Source of the DNA: Takakia lepidozioides
Lineage: Eukaryota; Streptophyta; Takakiopsida; Takakiales; Takakiaceae
Assembly: GCA_030704615.1 (NCBI GenBank)
Contig: CM060731.1
Location: 86,160,756 to 86,224,755, forward strand
DNA length: 64,000 bases
Direction: 5' to 3'
Below are positions 21,936 to 33,915 of the stretch, piece by piece. Each line of letters begins with the position of its first letter. Within the stretch, counting starts at the first letter, position 1. The notes beneath the pieces were generated by a model. That model made no database searches. It was not told the DNA's origin and was given only the letters and a program-made list of their open reading frames with translations. The position numbers were made by a program, and so were the translations under genes.

Positions 21936-24900
21936 TTAATCTTGAAAATCATCACTACTGTCGGCCTGTTCTTGACTGTCCTGCTCCGCCTCCACCCCGT
22001 CATTGCCTTTCTCATCTCCAGCGGACTGGTCGTTGGCCAGGCTTTCGAAAATCCCATCTTCACCTTGCGGAACCGACCATCTGACCTCCGTTGGCTCGTC
22101 GTCCTCCCTGTCTGCATCGCTCTCATCCGCTGAATCACATATGAACTTTCGCACCCGTCTACCTGCCTCAGCTGTTGCTAACTCTTTCCTTATCCTTCTG
22201 TCCTCCCTAGCCCTCTCCAAAATCTGCTCTACTTTACTGGGATTCTCACATCGTCTAATCGCTGTATTTGCGAGTTTAGCTGCATAACTAGGAAGGGAGT
22301 AGTCCTTCACCGGGCTCGTCATGAAGTCGGCCCTCGCAAAGAACGGGACATTCTTCCTGGCAAGAAGTGTAGGCCTTACATGTTTCGACCCGGATCCTCC
22401 AATCTTGCATATAACAATCACCATAGAGACCAATGAGAACCACAGTCCGGAAATGCGTTTGACAAAAAATCACCCAGAAGGCTTTGCAAACTTACAATGT
22501 TTGCACTCACTCGTATTCCGGGTTCTCCTCGGCATCAATGTCCACTGTCTCTTCCTCTGACTCCGACGAATCCAAGGAGTCTTTGACTTTGATAGGAGCC
22601 TTCACATTCTGTTGCAGCCCTTTCAGATGGGATCCCCAGACGCCTGTGTCCTCCTCGTAGGCAAAGAGGTGCCGGTCGGAAAACCGCCCAGCCCACATTG
22701 AGGCACCTGTTACAATGCCATCCACACATTATGACATGGCCCTTCAGATGTTGCGAATGAAAGCATAACGAGAGTTTGCAGAAAAACATACAACAAGATT
22801 ATGCATACCTGTCCCACAGATGAGGTCGAGCACTGTGCCCTCCACGTCAGTGCATGTCTCCATAATTGTCTGAATGAAGGCAGGGCTCCGAGTGCGTGAA
22901 TACCGCAGGGGTTCAGTTGAAGTGAGGCTATGAGGGAGAAGTTCCATGGGAACGTTGTTCAACAGGACGTCGTAATAGACGGGGTCGCAGTTCGGGTCAA
23001 CCAACAATCCCTCCTTCCGGAAAGCAAAGGTGGAGTTCTCCTTCACAAAGTAGTATGCATCGAACTGCTTCGTCTGCATACACAGTGGGGAACGATTAGA
23101 AATCGAATGCGGCACCGCATTTCAAGACTCCTAAGAAAATGAAAGGACGAGTGCCAAGGTCGTAATTACCTTCTTCCCTTCCGACCGAAGGCCCAATGTG
23201 TTGATGCACGTCCACTTCTTCTTCAGAATTGGGACGGCGCTCTTGCGGGTCCACTTCGCAATTCCTGTCTGCGTGTTTTTACCTCTGCTCGCCAGGACAA
23301 CCACACAGCCTCTGTCGTCCAACACCATGCAGGTGAGCCCGAATCCTTTCTTCCAAAAGTCCTCGGAGTACCTGTTCCAAGATGGCAAAGCTTGCAGTCC
23401 TTCCACAGGCTCTCCGTCTGGAATATCCAAGATGATCATATCGCAAGACCAATCGGTGGAATTTCCGCCCCTCCTGCAATCCTTGTCTGCACACACCCTC
23501 TCAAAGAACGAGACCATCTTCAGAAACCCGGGGTGTCGGAAGGCTCTTCGGCAGCCGCCTTCTTCAGTGCTCTGCCCTTCAGACCCTCCATGGTCTTCAT
23601 GTATGCCAACTTGGCTGCCCGTCCATCCAAAGCCGCCAAGAAACTCTCATTCACACACTGGACTACTGTATCGGGATCCACTTTCGGCCTCTTCATTTCC
23701 ATCGGCTCGAAAGGGTGCCCCCCCGGGGGGTTGAAGAGTGCCTTCTTTGCTGAGCCAGTTCTCGTCCATCTCGTGACAACGGTGGGCACAGGGGATTTCG
23801 GCTGCGTCTCGGGGGGTGGGCTGGTTGCAAAGTCTCCATCGGAGTCATCTTCCTCACCCTCTACCTGCACTATCTGTTTTTGCTTCTTCGTTTTCTTGGT
23901 GTCACAACTGCTGCTCCTTGCTGGCGAGTCCGCTTCTTCGACCCCTTCAGTTGAGCCTGCACAGCTGCATCCACCGTTTTCTGTGTCATCTCAGCTGCCT
24001 TTCTGGATTGTTCCAGAGCAGCAGCTTCCTTTGCCGACTCTGGCCGAGGAGGGACACGTCTTTCCTTTCTCTTCTCTTCTGCTTTCGCGTGCAGATCTTT
24101 CTCAAAGTCGTCAACAATTCCGCCAGACATGTCCAGGTACCACGGGCATCCAACCTGATGCGCGACATGCCATTGTTTCTGCAGCTCGGGTGTGTAGACA
24201 CAGCTTGGGCCCGCCACGGTCCAAGCCATGAAGAACGGGGGCTCTTGAGCCAGGGCCCCTGTCTGAAGAAGCACGTATTTCATATACCTACAGGGCAGTC
24301 AGCATGCGTGAGCAAAAGTTGAGACCAACGTACTCGCAGAGTGCAACCAAAAACATAAAATGCGAATGCGGTGCCGCATTTCCCAGACAAACCTCATTAC
24401 CAGGCTTTGCATACAAGGACAGCTAGGCTTCACCTGTAAACAATTCGCATTGCAGCTTTTCCCGCTCCCTCCTGATGTGTAAACTCCACGCTTCTTCTTG
24501 ATGTCTGTAGCTCCCTGGCGAAGAGGTTGTCCTTGTAAGCACATCTGAAACGTGTCACGTAGTCTTCCAATGTCTGTGTTCCATCCCATTTGACGTACAA
24601 GCCGAACGAATTTGTATGCATTACGACTTGCTCCTTCGCATTCGTCATTACCTGCAATTCCCACATGCATTGTCACGTAGCAGTTCAGGGAATTCATTTC
24701 AGAAAAGCAACTCTGGGGAAGTACCTTGAATTACCTGGAACCACCAAGTCATGCGGTTGAGCCACACATCCACTGCAGGGTCGGAAACTTCAAGTGGAAA
24801 AGACCACATTGTCCTAATACTCTCCGATGCATTCCAGATCGACAGCCACCGTGTCTGCCATTTCCGCTCCAATGTCAGGAGCAGGAAGAAGAGTGGCTAT

Positions 24901-25260
24901 TGCTAGGAAGGAACTTCAGTGAATTGAAACATCACCTTCTCTTTCGCTTCAACACATGCCGTTGAGAGGTGATGCAGTTTCTCCAACTGCATGGTCGGCT
25001 GCATGGCTCGAGAATAGTGTTTTGCAATCTCGGGGATGAAGTCCTTTCCAAGTGCCGGATCTGCAATGGCCACCAAGGTTAGCGACGCAAAGTCTTCTAA
25101 GGACTTCCAAGCAGTGTCGGTTGAGTTTCAGAGTGCTCAAATTTTTTCTCAAGAACGTGAAAACGTCCATACTCCTTTTGTGTCTCAAGCAGTTCTGCCC
25201 TCCAGGTAAAGCACACCCTCTCCACCCAATGGGTAAGCTCCTTGTACCTCTTTTGAAAGT
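21936..25260 (-). pseudogene. Methyltransferase-like gene, copy 2 (5'-truncated)
   Basis: Minus-strand exons homologous to the 38.1-43.8 kb gene are: about 25260-24735 (IADPALGKDFIPEIAKHY, with an extra intron), 24651-24434, 24287-23170, 23073-22809, 22706-22511 and about 22415-21936. The 24287-23170 exon fuses two exons of the other copy. It carries the motif IV position DMIILDIPDG (23413-23427) instead of DPPY. The next exon ends in the SAM motif LDLICGTG. The C-terminus is highly acidic. Two frame breaks (about 23877-23881 and 23524-23533) would each be repaired by one base in a homopolymer. The ParB-like N-terminal part is missing. Palindromes sit in two introns and after the 3' end. Likely decayed, though the splice sites are good. 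Confidence 0.75.
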
Positions 25261-25439
25261 CTTAGGACTGTGTTGTATGTTTCTATTCTGATTACTTAAG
25301 CACTAGGCTTTGTGTGAAGGAAACATATTGCAGCAATCTCTAGCTTTTTTAACTAAGATATGCATAAAGAATCTGTGGCACGTTGGCATGTTACACTGTC
25401 TTGCTAGAAGGTAGTGCAGTGCACATAGGGGTCATTTAC

Positions 25440-25670
25440 CCGAGGTTAGCTATTTCATGAGCATGAGCGGCATGAGCGGAGTAGTAAGACAATTGGTTTT
25501 CATGAGCAGAAGTACAAATTTCGAAAATAAAAAACAATAAAAAACAATAAAAACATTAATTTAATGCAATGTGTCAGGAAAAAAAACAAATATATTATTC
25601 GGCCCCTTGAAGGGAAAATTGTAGTTTTGACAGTTGTGCTCATGATATTTCGTCTTCCGCTCATGCCAAT
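25440..25670. repeat. Cluster of CATGAGCGG motifs
   Basis: CATGAGC(GG) or its complement occurs at about 25457, 25463, 25471, 25500, 25638 and 25661. The same motif clusters at 10160-10390, next to the 3' end of another transposase remnant. It may be a subterminal repeat of this MULE family. Confidence 0.6.
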
Positions 25671-25684
25671 TCCCAGCGACATGT

Positions 25685-26090
25685 GCAAATATGGCGCCGA
25701 ATTTCGCGGTAATAGGTCTCTCTGGCGAAAAATGGTGCCGAATTCCGCGGCTATAGGTCCCCTCATGATAGGTAATTCGGTGCCATTTTTCCAGTGCATG
25801 TTCGGACTTAGCCAGTTTTCGGCGCAAAATAGGGAAATTCGGCGCCATTTTTCCAGACACTGTACCAGTGCATGTTGGGACTTAGCCAGTTTTCGGCCCA
25901 AAAAAGAGAAATTCGGCGCCATTTTTCCAGACACGGTACCAGTGCATGTTGGGACTTAGCCAGTTTTCGGCCCAAAAAAGAGAAATTCGGCGCCATTTTC
26001 CCAGACACAGGTACTAGTGCATGTTGGGACTTAGCCAGTTTTCGGCCCCAAAAAGAGAAATTCGGCGCCATTTTTCCAAAAATGGCCCCA
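25685..26090. repeat. 74-bp tandem array of imperfect palindromes 3' of the transposase
   Basis: Four units with AAATTCGGCGCCATTTTTCC at about 25836, 25911, 25985 and 26060 (period 74-75 bp) share the spacer GTGCATGTTGGGACTTAGCCAG. Three related or inverted palindromes precede them (25690-25795). The 20-bp word resembles the GGAAATGCGG palindrome with three changes that damage its symmetry. The array lies directly downstream of the transposase ending at 26235. Confidence 0.9.
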
Positions 26091-26234
26091 CAACTGCTTC
26101 TGTTGGATCTCAGTTTGAATGGAATATTGCCTCATTCCAGGAGTTTTGGGGTGCATTTCATTACACTGCAAAAAAAAATCTGATACAGCAAAATGCAATT
26201 GAAAATATCCATATGGAGGATTCCCTTTGCCCCA

Positions 26235-29200
26235 TCAATGATTTCTGGAATCCCTAAGGAGGAGTTTGTGCAGCTCGTTCACGCTCAACGCCGGTGCATG
26301 AATAAAGTCATCAATAGTCACGTTCATCCTCAACCTCTTTAGGTAAATGTAATACAGATGCTTGCACGGATAATACTTCGAACCCTTCTTTGCTTCCATC
26401 AACGAGAAGTCCGTACAATTGCAAGTCGGCTCCACTCCAATCGTAATTGTGTATACATCGTCGCGTACAGCCGAGCCGGCCATTGCCATCCGATACACAC
26501 GCCCAAGGCCGGGTGGGGGTACGTCCACGGAGCTCTGAATAGTGCAAGCCATCCCAAGAGCATTGGCAATCCGAGTCTCATTCAACTTGTTGGGAGGGTG
26601 TCGTCTCTTCACTCTTCTGAATCGCATTGTGGGATGTGCAGAATTGTCCAATCCGTCTCTACTGGACCGAACAGTCTGCAATGGCTGGGTCTGAGGAACC
26701 AGAAATGCGTGGGCCGGGATGTCTGTGCGTTGCACCATTCAAAATCCTGCTGCAGATAGAGCATCCGCCTCATTCTGAGAGAGGCTGCAACCCGGTGCAA
26801 CAGGCCAGACGCCCGAAGGCTCCGGCATTCCCTGAATCCCGTACTTGGGCTTGCCAAATACACAGGTCATTATGTCGTGCCTATAGAACCAAAATGTCTG
26901 CGTTGTGGCGTGAGCAAATGTGAGAGTCAAAAATCTGCCGCTGAAACAAGGTACAGGTACAGCACCGTGTGGGTTCCTCCGAATCATCTCACCACAGCGT
27001 GCTCTCGTATCCACCCGGATGGCGCAGCACTTCCCTCGAAATGCCGGCAATGTCCTCGCAATTCTCCACTGTGACTCCGACACTCTTGTCTCCACAATGG
27101 GAATGTTGTACTGCTTTACTACAGATGGCTCGTTATGTTGCCGGGGCACGCGCCCTGTGCTCAAAGGAGATGGCGATCTTGAACGTGCAGGACTTGCGGT
27201 GCTCGACGAGACCTCCTCGGGCAACATCACCGGACCACGAGGGAGCGTGCGAATATTCTAGTCAGCTCGCCATGAATCCTCTTCTCCGCCAGGTGCCTCG
27301 TCAAGTCTTCGTCTCACTGGACGGGTATGAACATCTCCTTCCAAATGTTGGCCTCTTCGCAGCAATGGCGTGTCCCAAAGGCCCTCTCGCAAGGCCGCCG
27401 CCCACTTCCGAGGATTCTTCGATCTAGAGGCAGTCCGCATCAGCATTTTCTGCCTGTCCGGCCCCAAGCCCCACTGTTTCCCTTTCAAGAACTCGTTGTA
27501 CCTGCATTGCTGCATAATTGACCTCACAATGTCCTCCGTTGTGGCAGTGAGGATGTCCACCAGATGCGCCGCAGAGGAGGCACGCCAGGAAGAGTGCACT
27601 GATTCGGCCATGTTTGTCGTGGGCATGTCGGTGTCGGAGTCGAGACACATTTCCTGCACAAGCACATGTTGAGGTTACAAGCAAGTTACAAATATGGCCA
27701 AGAATAATATTCAACGGGACGCGAATTCGTGCAACTCACCTCCCGCATATAGTCGCCGAACTGGAGGAAACGATAATGCCACTATGCTAGCCAACTGACC
27801 ATTGCTCCCTCGTCTGATTTCCTTACAACACTTGACGATGTCCACCAAGCCCGTATACATGCAAACTGTGTCTCTGCATCATCCAAGGTGGGAGCGCGCT
27901 TCCACACAAGGCACATGGAACGGTGCTCCTCTCTGAAATCTGGCGCCACGAGCCTGGTTGTGTACTGCGAAAGGCTTTGCAGAAAATGGAACCCACAAGA
28001 TCTCTCCTTGCCTTCCATGGGAACATTGGGGTCTTGCCCGTACACCCTTCGGATGGCAGCCCAATTTGCTTGTGCGTTGTCCGCCATGAAACCACGAAAA
28101 TTGGGAGGGGGCAATCCCGCCTTGGCCATCTGTTCGTTTATTTCCTGCCAAAGAAGCATCTCCGATTGTGTGTCCTCTCCTTTCATCTCACAAATAGCAA
28201 TTGTCATTAGCATCCTGCAGTGGGTGTCGTAGACATGTGCACCCATTGTCACCCACTGGTGATTTGTAATTCGCTTGATATGGTCGAACATGACCCAACT
28301 GTTTGACAAGTCCCCACTCGTCATCCTGTCGACCAGTTCAACGCCGCTGCCAGGTCCACACGTGGACATTTTGAATGCGAAACAACGATCTGCCTCAGTC
28401 CCTTGTCCTGGAAGCCTACTTCCATGAATGTAGTCATATCCACATCGTCGCTTCACCTCTAGAATGGAGTGCATATCCGAGCCACGCCCAATTTTCTGTT
28501 TGCATGAGACAATGTGGTTTCGGACATTCGGTGAACATACGTGGGACACCGACTCCAGCAATGCCTCCATTTCCTTCTCATCGAGAGGAACTCTATCGGA
28601 GCCGTCTTCCGACATAATTCTGGCCAATGCCATCTTATGGGCGGCTTGGAGCTGTATCTGTTTGGGTTTGGCACCCGGTCTCAACTTAACCTCCTCCTGA
28701 ACGAGCTGCTCTGCTTCGTGGGCAGCCTCCCGCGAGTTCCCCCTCGCCAATTTGTGACAATGGGAACCAACGTGTATGCAAGCTCGGGTGAGGTCAGGGA
28801 AACGGTGCAACACATAGAACTGCTTGGCATTACAATCAGACATGCAGTGTGGTGGTTCTTTGCAATGCGCACACTTAAATGTGGAGTTCGGAACCTTCTC
28901 CTGAGCTCGAAATGGTTGATGAGCTGTGCCTGTCCAATCGGTCTCGTTCCTGTGACCTCTGGATTTAAAGTGGAAGCAAGTTGGGGAGAAACACCGCAAC
29001 GCGCCCGCACAAACAACGTAGCGCACCCGCACACCATCGAGCATCTTCATGCTGGTGGTTTTGGTAACGCACCAAGGATGACCGTCATGTTTTCTATCCA
29101 TATCTGTCAACATTCCGGACGCCCTCGAGTAGTCCGCCCGAGGAGGGAACACAAAGAAGATATTACCGGCGACGTCGGCGGGAAGGCATGTAACCAATTT

Positions 29201-29434
29201 AATTGCGAACTTGCTGTAGTCCAGCCCGGCCAGCTCCGACCGGTGTCCCTCCAGGTGCAGCCCTCGCAGAATTTCAAGAATAGATCGAACTGCGGTGCTC
29301 GTGCTGGGAATATGACTCCCTCCTCCACTGACGTCCATTGAGGACTTGCCTGATCTCCAGGACGACCTCGGAACTTCCATGACCTCGTCTGAGTCGGACA
29401 GGTTGTGAACAACCCGGTTCTCGGTCGTCTTCAT
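26235..29434 (-). pseudogene. MULE transposase, degenerate copy (zinc finger, DDE, SWIM)
   Basis: The minus-strand exon 1 (ATG at 29434, or a non-ATG/upstream start) encodes a WRKY-GCM1-like zinc finger (DGHPWC, CAHCKEPPHC, RACIHVGSHCHKL), the first catalytic region VMFDHIKRI, the second GFMADNAQAN and the CGFH pair of the MULE DDE domain. An intron (27739-27654) precedes exon 2 with NMAESVHSSW (third acidic residue), a Cys-rich accessory region and the SWIM finger (CNC...CKH, near 26340-26410). In-frame stops at 27782 (TAG), 27258 (TAG) and 26739 (TGA) inactivate it. No frameshift is seen. It is the best-aligned relative of the transposase at 33.9-37.4 kb. Confidence 0.9.
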
Positions 29435-29499
29435 GGATGGGTTCGGCTCTGGATTTACTTCGTTGCGGACTTCTCTCTTTGAGGTAGCCACTCTCTGAT

Positions 29500-30330
29500 T
29501 CGCGGTTCCCTAGGAGCCCTCCTCTGGATCTTTGATGAATGGCGGCGTCTTGGTAGAACAAGGAAGTCTCTCTCCCCCCTTTATAAACCCTACCTTATGA
29601 GACAAAACTCTTTTTTGCTCTTGTGCCTGGCAAGACTTTGCTTTGGTTAAGGTAGCAGTGTTGTGGTGTTGGCGGGGACCTCCCTGCACGGTTGGGTTTG
29701 TGGAGAGATGACGACCATCCCCCAAACAGTAAAAAAGGTTTTCTTTTTTTATGTTTGTCTTGCTTCCCTGCTTTCTCTGTACTTAGATTCAAGTGTATTT
29801 GACCTCGATAGCAAGTGTGGAAGCTTGCCATTCACCTCGTGCATCCTCACTAACTCACAATGCTTTGTGGTTGTTCTACGGGCACATGTGAGGGCTTCCA
29901 CTTAATATGCTGAATTCTAGGTGCTGCAGGATGCCGAGTGGATTGCAGAGTTGTGGAGGTGGTTGCTGGCCATGGATTCATCTTAAAATGTGGAAAAACT
30001 AAACTACTCTATGGTTTTTCTTTATCCTACCTCTTTGATTCATCTTTGAAGAACAATATGGTGCTATTTATGGTGGGCAATCTCTTCCAAGCAAACGGAA
30101 GGCCCTTGTTTGCTGCAACAACCGAGCCTATGGTGGTTTGTGTAGGACACACATCTGATTTTTGGGCCTTTGCCTACCATATGCTAAGTTAAACATCATA
30201 CATGGGGGCTGCAATGTGCGATTTACTGCAGCCACGTGGGCAGGTCCGTGATGGTTAAAAGCCCCTGTTGTGTTTAAACCTGGCTGGTCTTTCATAAGCT
30301 GCATGCTTAGGCCATGATAGGGTGGAGGTT
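29500..30330. other. No gene recognised
   Basis: Upstream (5') flank of the degenerate transposase. Two short plus-strand frames (29663-29905 and 29938-30192) show no domain or splice support. No divergent methyltransferase-like exon is found here, unlike the intact element. Confidence 0.4.
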
Positions 30331-30339
30331 ATGCTTTGG

Positions 30340-31190
30340 GTGGAGGTTATGCTGAAGTATCTTCCCACTCTCTCCCTCTCTTTTGTGTTGCTCACAAAAA
30401 AAACAAACCAGAGAGGGAGAGAGGGGGTAGATAAATTTAAAAATAGAGAGGGAGAGGGAGACAAAAAAGAAGCAAAAGATAGGGAGAGAGTGGGAGAGAG
30501 GGAGAGGGACAGAGGGAGAGAGAGGGGCAGAGAGAGGGAGAGAGGGGGCAACAAACCAAAAAAAAAAGGTGGGGGGGGGAAGTGACTGAGCAGCAACAAC
30601 AAACCAGCGAAGGAGAGAGGGGGCACAAAAAGTTAAAAAGAGAGAGGGAGAGGGACAGAGACAAAAGAGAGGGAGAAAGTGTGAGAGAGAGGGAGAGGGA
30701 CAGAGAGAGGGGGAGAGAGGGAGAGAGGGAGAGAGGGGGCAACAAGGGGAAAAAAAAAGGTGGGGGGGGGGGAAGTGACTTAGCAGCAGCAGCTGCTCAG
30801 TCACTCCCCCTGATTTCTCCCTCTCTCTCCCTCTCTCCCTCTCCCTCTATAACTCTTTGGATTTCATATGGCTTTAACTTTTTGATGATGGTTATGTGGT
30901 TTTTCATCCCAATTTTTTTTTCATCCAAAACTAGATGAAATTATTGTAGGATGGTGACCCTTACTGTCCAGAAATTTTGGTTTATCTGAGCAACAGCAGC
31001 AGCAGCTCAGTCACTCACATTTTTTTTTTCTTTTTTTCTTTTTTTTTGGTTTCCTGATCTCTCCCCCTCTCTCCCTCTCTCTCCCTCTCTTTTGTGCTGC
31101 TCACAAAAATAAACAAACCAGAGAGGGAGAGAGGGGGCAGAAAAAGTAAAAAGGAGAGAGGGAAGATGAACTTGTCTTGTCAGGACAAGT
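30340..31190. repeat. GA/TC low-complexity region with repeated hairpins
   Basis: Long GAGAGGGAGAGAGG tracts are followed by a G-run and AGTGACTGAGCAGCAGC, its complement GCTGCTCAGTCACTCCCC, then CTCCCTCTCTC tracts, so the whole folds as nested hairpins. Arms occur at 30580, 30770-30810 and 30990-31015. A second hairpin (CTCTCTTTTGTG...CACAAAA...AGAGAGGGAG) occurs at 30385 and 31085. Open frames rich in Pro, Leu and Ser here are artefacts of the tracts. Confidence 0.8.
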
Positions 31191-31974
31191 AGCAGGAAAA
31201 TACCAGTCAGTGAAAGCTGGATTTTTTTGAGAATTAAAATGACAAATCAACCTCCTGAAGAGGCACCATCATCTCTTTACCAAATCTGCAAGAAACATCA
31301 TAGGGTGGGAGGGTGGGGTATTGGATAAGATACCCCTTTCACAATAGTAATATATTCCCCTAAATATTGAATACAAAAGCATTCATCACATTAAAATGGG
31401 CAATGCATTGAATAAACCAATTCACAACTGGTTTTCATGTCCATTTTTTTATAAAAAAATTAGGAGTAACTATAACATCATTGTTACCTGATGTCAGTTA
31501 CTATTCAACTGCAGCTTGATCTGAATCAACTGGGTATAAATGTGTAATATTGTAGCTTTTTGTTTCATTGTTTGGCCCTGTTTTCATACCAGAAGTTTCT
31601 GGTGTAGCATTCTTAAGCCATTGAAACAGCCATCAACATATGTGCCTTCATCATTAACGTTATGACAGAGGCTGCATTTCATAGTATGGTTTGATTACAG
31701 CTATCACCATGATACTCGTTCCCAAATTAAACATCAACCAAGCACTTTAAATGTAGTTTATCCTGGTATGCCAATAGGATTCTCTGGCGTGTTTATGTTA
31801 TGGGGTGACATTCCAAGTCCCCTAGAATCAAAATCTCAAGCACCTAAACCAGAAGCCCTAGGCAGAGCTCATCCTGGTGTGCAAGCAGTATTCTCTGGGG
31901 TTTTCTTTAATTTATATGCTATGGATTGACCCTCTGAGTCCATCAGAGTCATACTCTTAAGCATTTGAATCATT

Positions 31975-33259
31975 CACTTTTTCATGTACTCTTAACCACA
32001 CTGGTTACAACACTCCGGCTCCCTGGTCCCGCCACAATTTTACGTGCAGAACTTATGGCCATACATGACGCCCTATCTAGTCTCGCTAACTTCCCCCCAC
32101 CTTACTATATCTTTACTGACAGCCTTACTTCCCTCTTCCTTATTAGAAACCACATAAACCACCCATCCTCCTACCACCACTATCCAGACCGCAATCTCAT
32201 CACTGCCATAGTCCAACTAGCCCTCTCCAATTCCCATCCCATCCACCTCCATAAAGTTTGCTCGCACACAAGGATACAGGGGAATGATGCTGCTGATCTA
32301 TTTGCTCAAGCTGGAGCTACCAAACCCCCTATGGACCCATCGGAAGACCCTATTCACATTGCTCACACCCACCCATTTTGGTTCATACATCATGTCCCAG
32401 ACCCACCTACACCTAGACCGGTTCGCAACCTACTCGTCACTCTCACCAGGGAAGCCAACATACAAGCTACTGCATCAATAAGCCACACTAAAGTTCATAT
32501 CCAAAAATGGACACAATTCAATGTGCTTCACCATAAACTATCAAACCACTTCTGGAATACCAAAATCACCACAGCCGCACAAATACGACAAACCCTCAAA
32601 TTCAGATACGCCTGACATGGGACATCAACGCAAACACATTTTCTGGCCACAACTTTATCCATCTCCGTACTGCCCACTCTGTTCAAACACCCACCAAGAA
32701 CGGGACACATGGCCACACTTACTTAGCCAATGCACACACCTTATCATACACGGCCTCCGCATTACCCATCACAACCAAGCAGTATGGCATATCCACAACT
32801 GCTTCTCAGCCGCACTGAAACCAGATGGTACACACTCCTAAATGCAGGCACATACCAAGGCCGCCCACCCGATCACATTGTCCCACCATGGCTTCTTCCA
32901 TGCACATGCACATCCCCAACCTGCGCCTGCCCCGCTAGGCTCTGCCCGGATATCTTACTGGTACAGGGCTTATCCACGACAGCCTCACCGCCTAACATGC
33001 CCATTGAGTTCACATACTGCCATGACCGCTACCCACAAGACTCTATCCTGGAAAAGCGGCAAAAATACGCCCCACTCATCTTAGCTATCCGCCGACACGG
33101 CTGGCGCACTGGTCCTCTAACCGTCATCACGGCGGGTACAAGAGGCGGCATTCACAATGCCAGCATCAATGACCTGCATAACAACTTTCAAATCCCTATC
33201 TCCCTTATCCATAAATGTTTTCAAGCCATACACCTCACAGCTATCCGCTCTCTCACAGC
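31975..33259 (+). pseudogene. LINE ORF2, C-terminal part: RNase H, zinc finger, C-terminal domain
   Basis: The plus strand encodes RNase H motifs (RAELMAIHDAL, YYIFTDSL, VCSHTRIQGNDAAD) up to about 32610. A Cys/His region follows (CPLCSNTHQERDTWPHLLSQC, ITHHNQAVWHI), then the C-terminal domain (FTYCHDRYPQDSILEKRQKY, VITAGTRGG). This is the usual 3' order of a plant LINE that carries RNase H. A stop and frame changes at about 32613 and 32805 show decay. The frame is interrupted at 33259 by the MULE and resumes at 44227. The reverse transcriptase is not present upstream. Confidence 0.85.
33250..33259. other. Target-site duplication, left copy
   Basis: CTCTCACAGC here is repeated exactly at 44227-44236. 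The register of the element ends suggests a 9-bp duplication TCTCACAGC plus one chance base, the length typical of MULEs. Confidence 0.85.
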
Positions 33260-33400
33260 CAACGACGCTACCGCGTGAGCCTGGCACGTGAGCGTGTGAG
33301 CGTACGCTCACACAATGATGACGTGGCGTGAGCCTACGCTCACGCTGCTGACAAATTGCGCTGATGCTGACGTGGCGTGAGCCTGGTCCAGGTCATGCCA
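33260..33400. repeat. Left terminal and subterminal region of the MULE
   Basis: Rich in GTGAGC and its complement GCTCAC, including GTGAGCGTACGCTCAC (a palindrome at about 33295) and two GACGTGGCGTGAGCCT words. The right end (44155-44226) has the same words. Confidence 0.75.
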
Positions 33401-33501
33401 CGTCACCACAAAGAAGGTGGGCCTATAACCGTGGAGCCCCCAACTGCTGATTTCACCACATGAAGGTGAAACGGATGAAGGGTTTTGGGCTTCTGGAGTT
33501 C

Positions 33502-33735
33502 AACCTTCTGTTAACAGGAGCTTCATTTCGTAGAACTGAAATGAACCTCGTGTCGACACAAGGGGGATTTGGAGAACTTCAACAAAACCTCGTGTTAACA
33601 CAAGGTTGTTTTCTTGGAACAAAAATGAACTTCGTGTTGACACGATGTTGTTTTCTGAGAACTAAAATCATCCTTGTGTCAACACAAGGAGGATTTGGAG
33701 AACTTCAAGTAAACCTCGTGTTGAGACGAGGTTGA
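33502..33735. repeat. Six tandem 42-bp units, each with a palindrome (CCTYGTGT arms)
   Basis: Units start at about 33502, 33544, 33586, 33628, 33669 and 33712. Each has arms like CCTCGTGT or CCTTGTGT and their complement around a 2-bp centre (CA, TG, TA or CG). Compared with the palindromes in this element's other gene (arms CCTTGCGT), the central CpG is replaced by TpG/CpA. The array lies about 180 bp downstream of the transposase stop, matching the 74-bp array downstream of the 26.2-29.4 kb transposase. Confidence 0.9.
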
Positions 33736-33915
33736 TTTGATCATCTGTCTATCTGAAGGTAGTTTCTTGTGTTTGCTAATGAAAAGAGAATGACAAACCA
33801 ATGCGACAAATGCATTGACCCACGCATAGCAAAGATGTTAGACGTCATACATTGAGAGTCACTGGACTTGAATAGTCATTCCATTACAAGTTGTAGTCAA
33901 GGAAAACACCGATTT

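Noticed and set aside
30255-30800. Long Pro/Leu/Ser-rich frames on the minus strand.
   Set aside because: They are translations of GA/TC tracts and have no other content.
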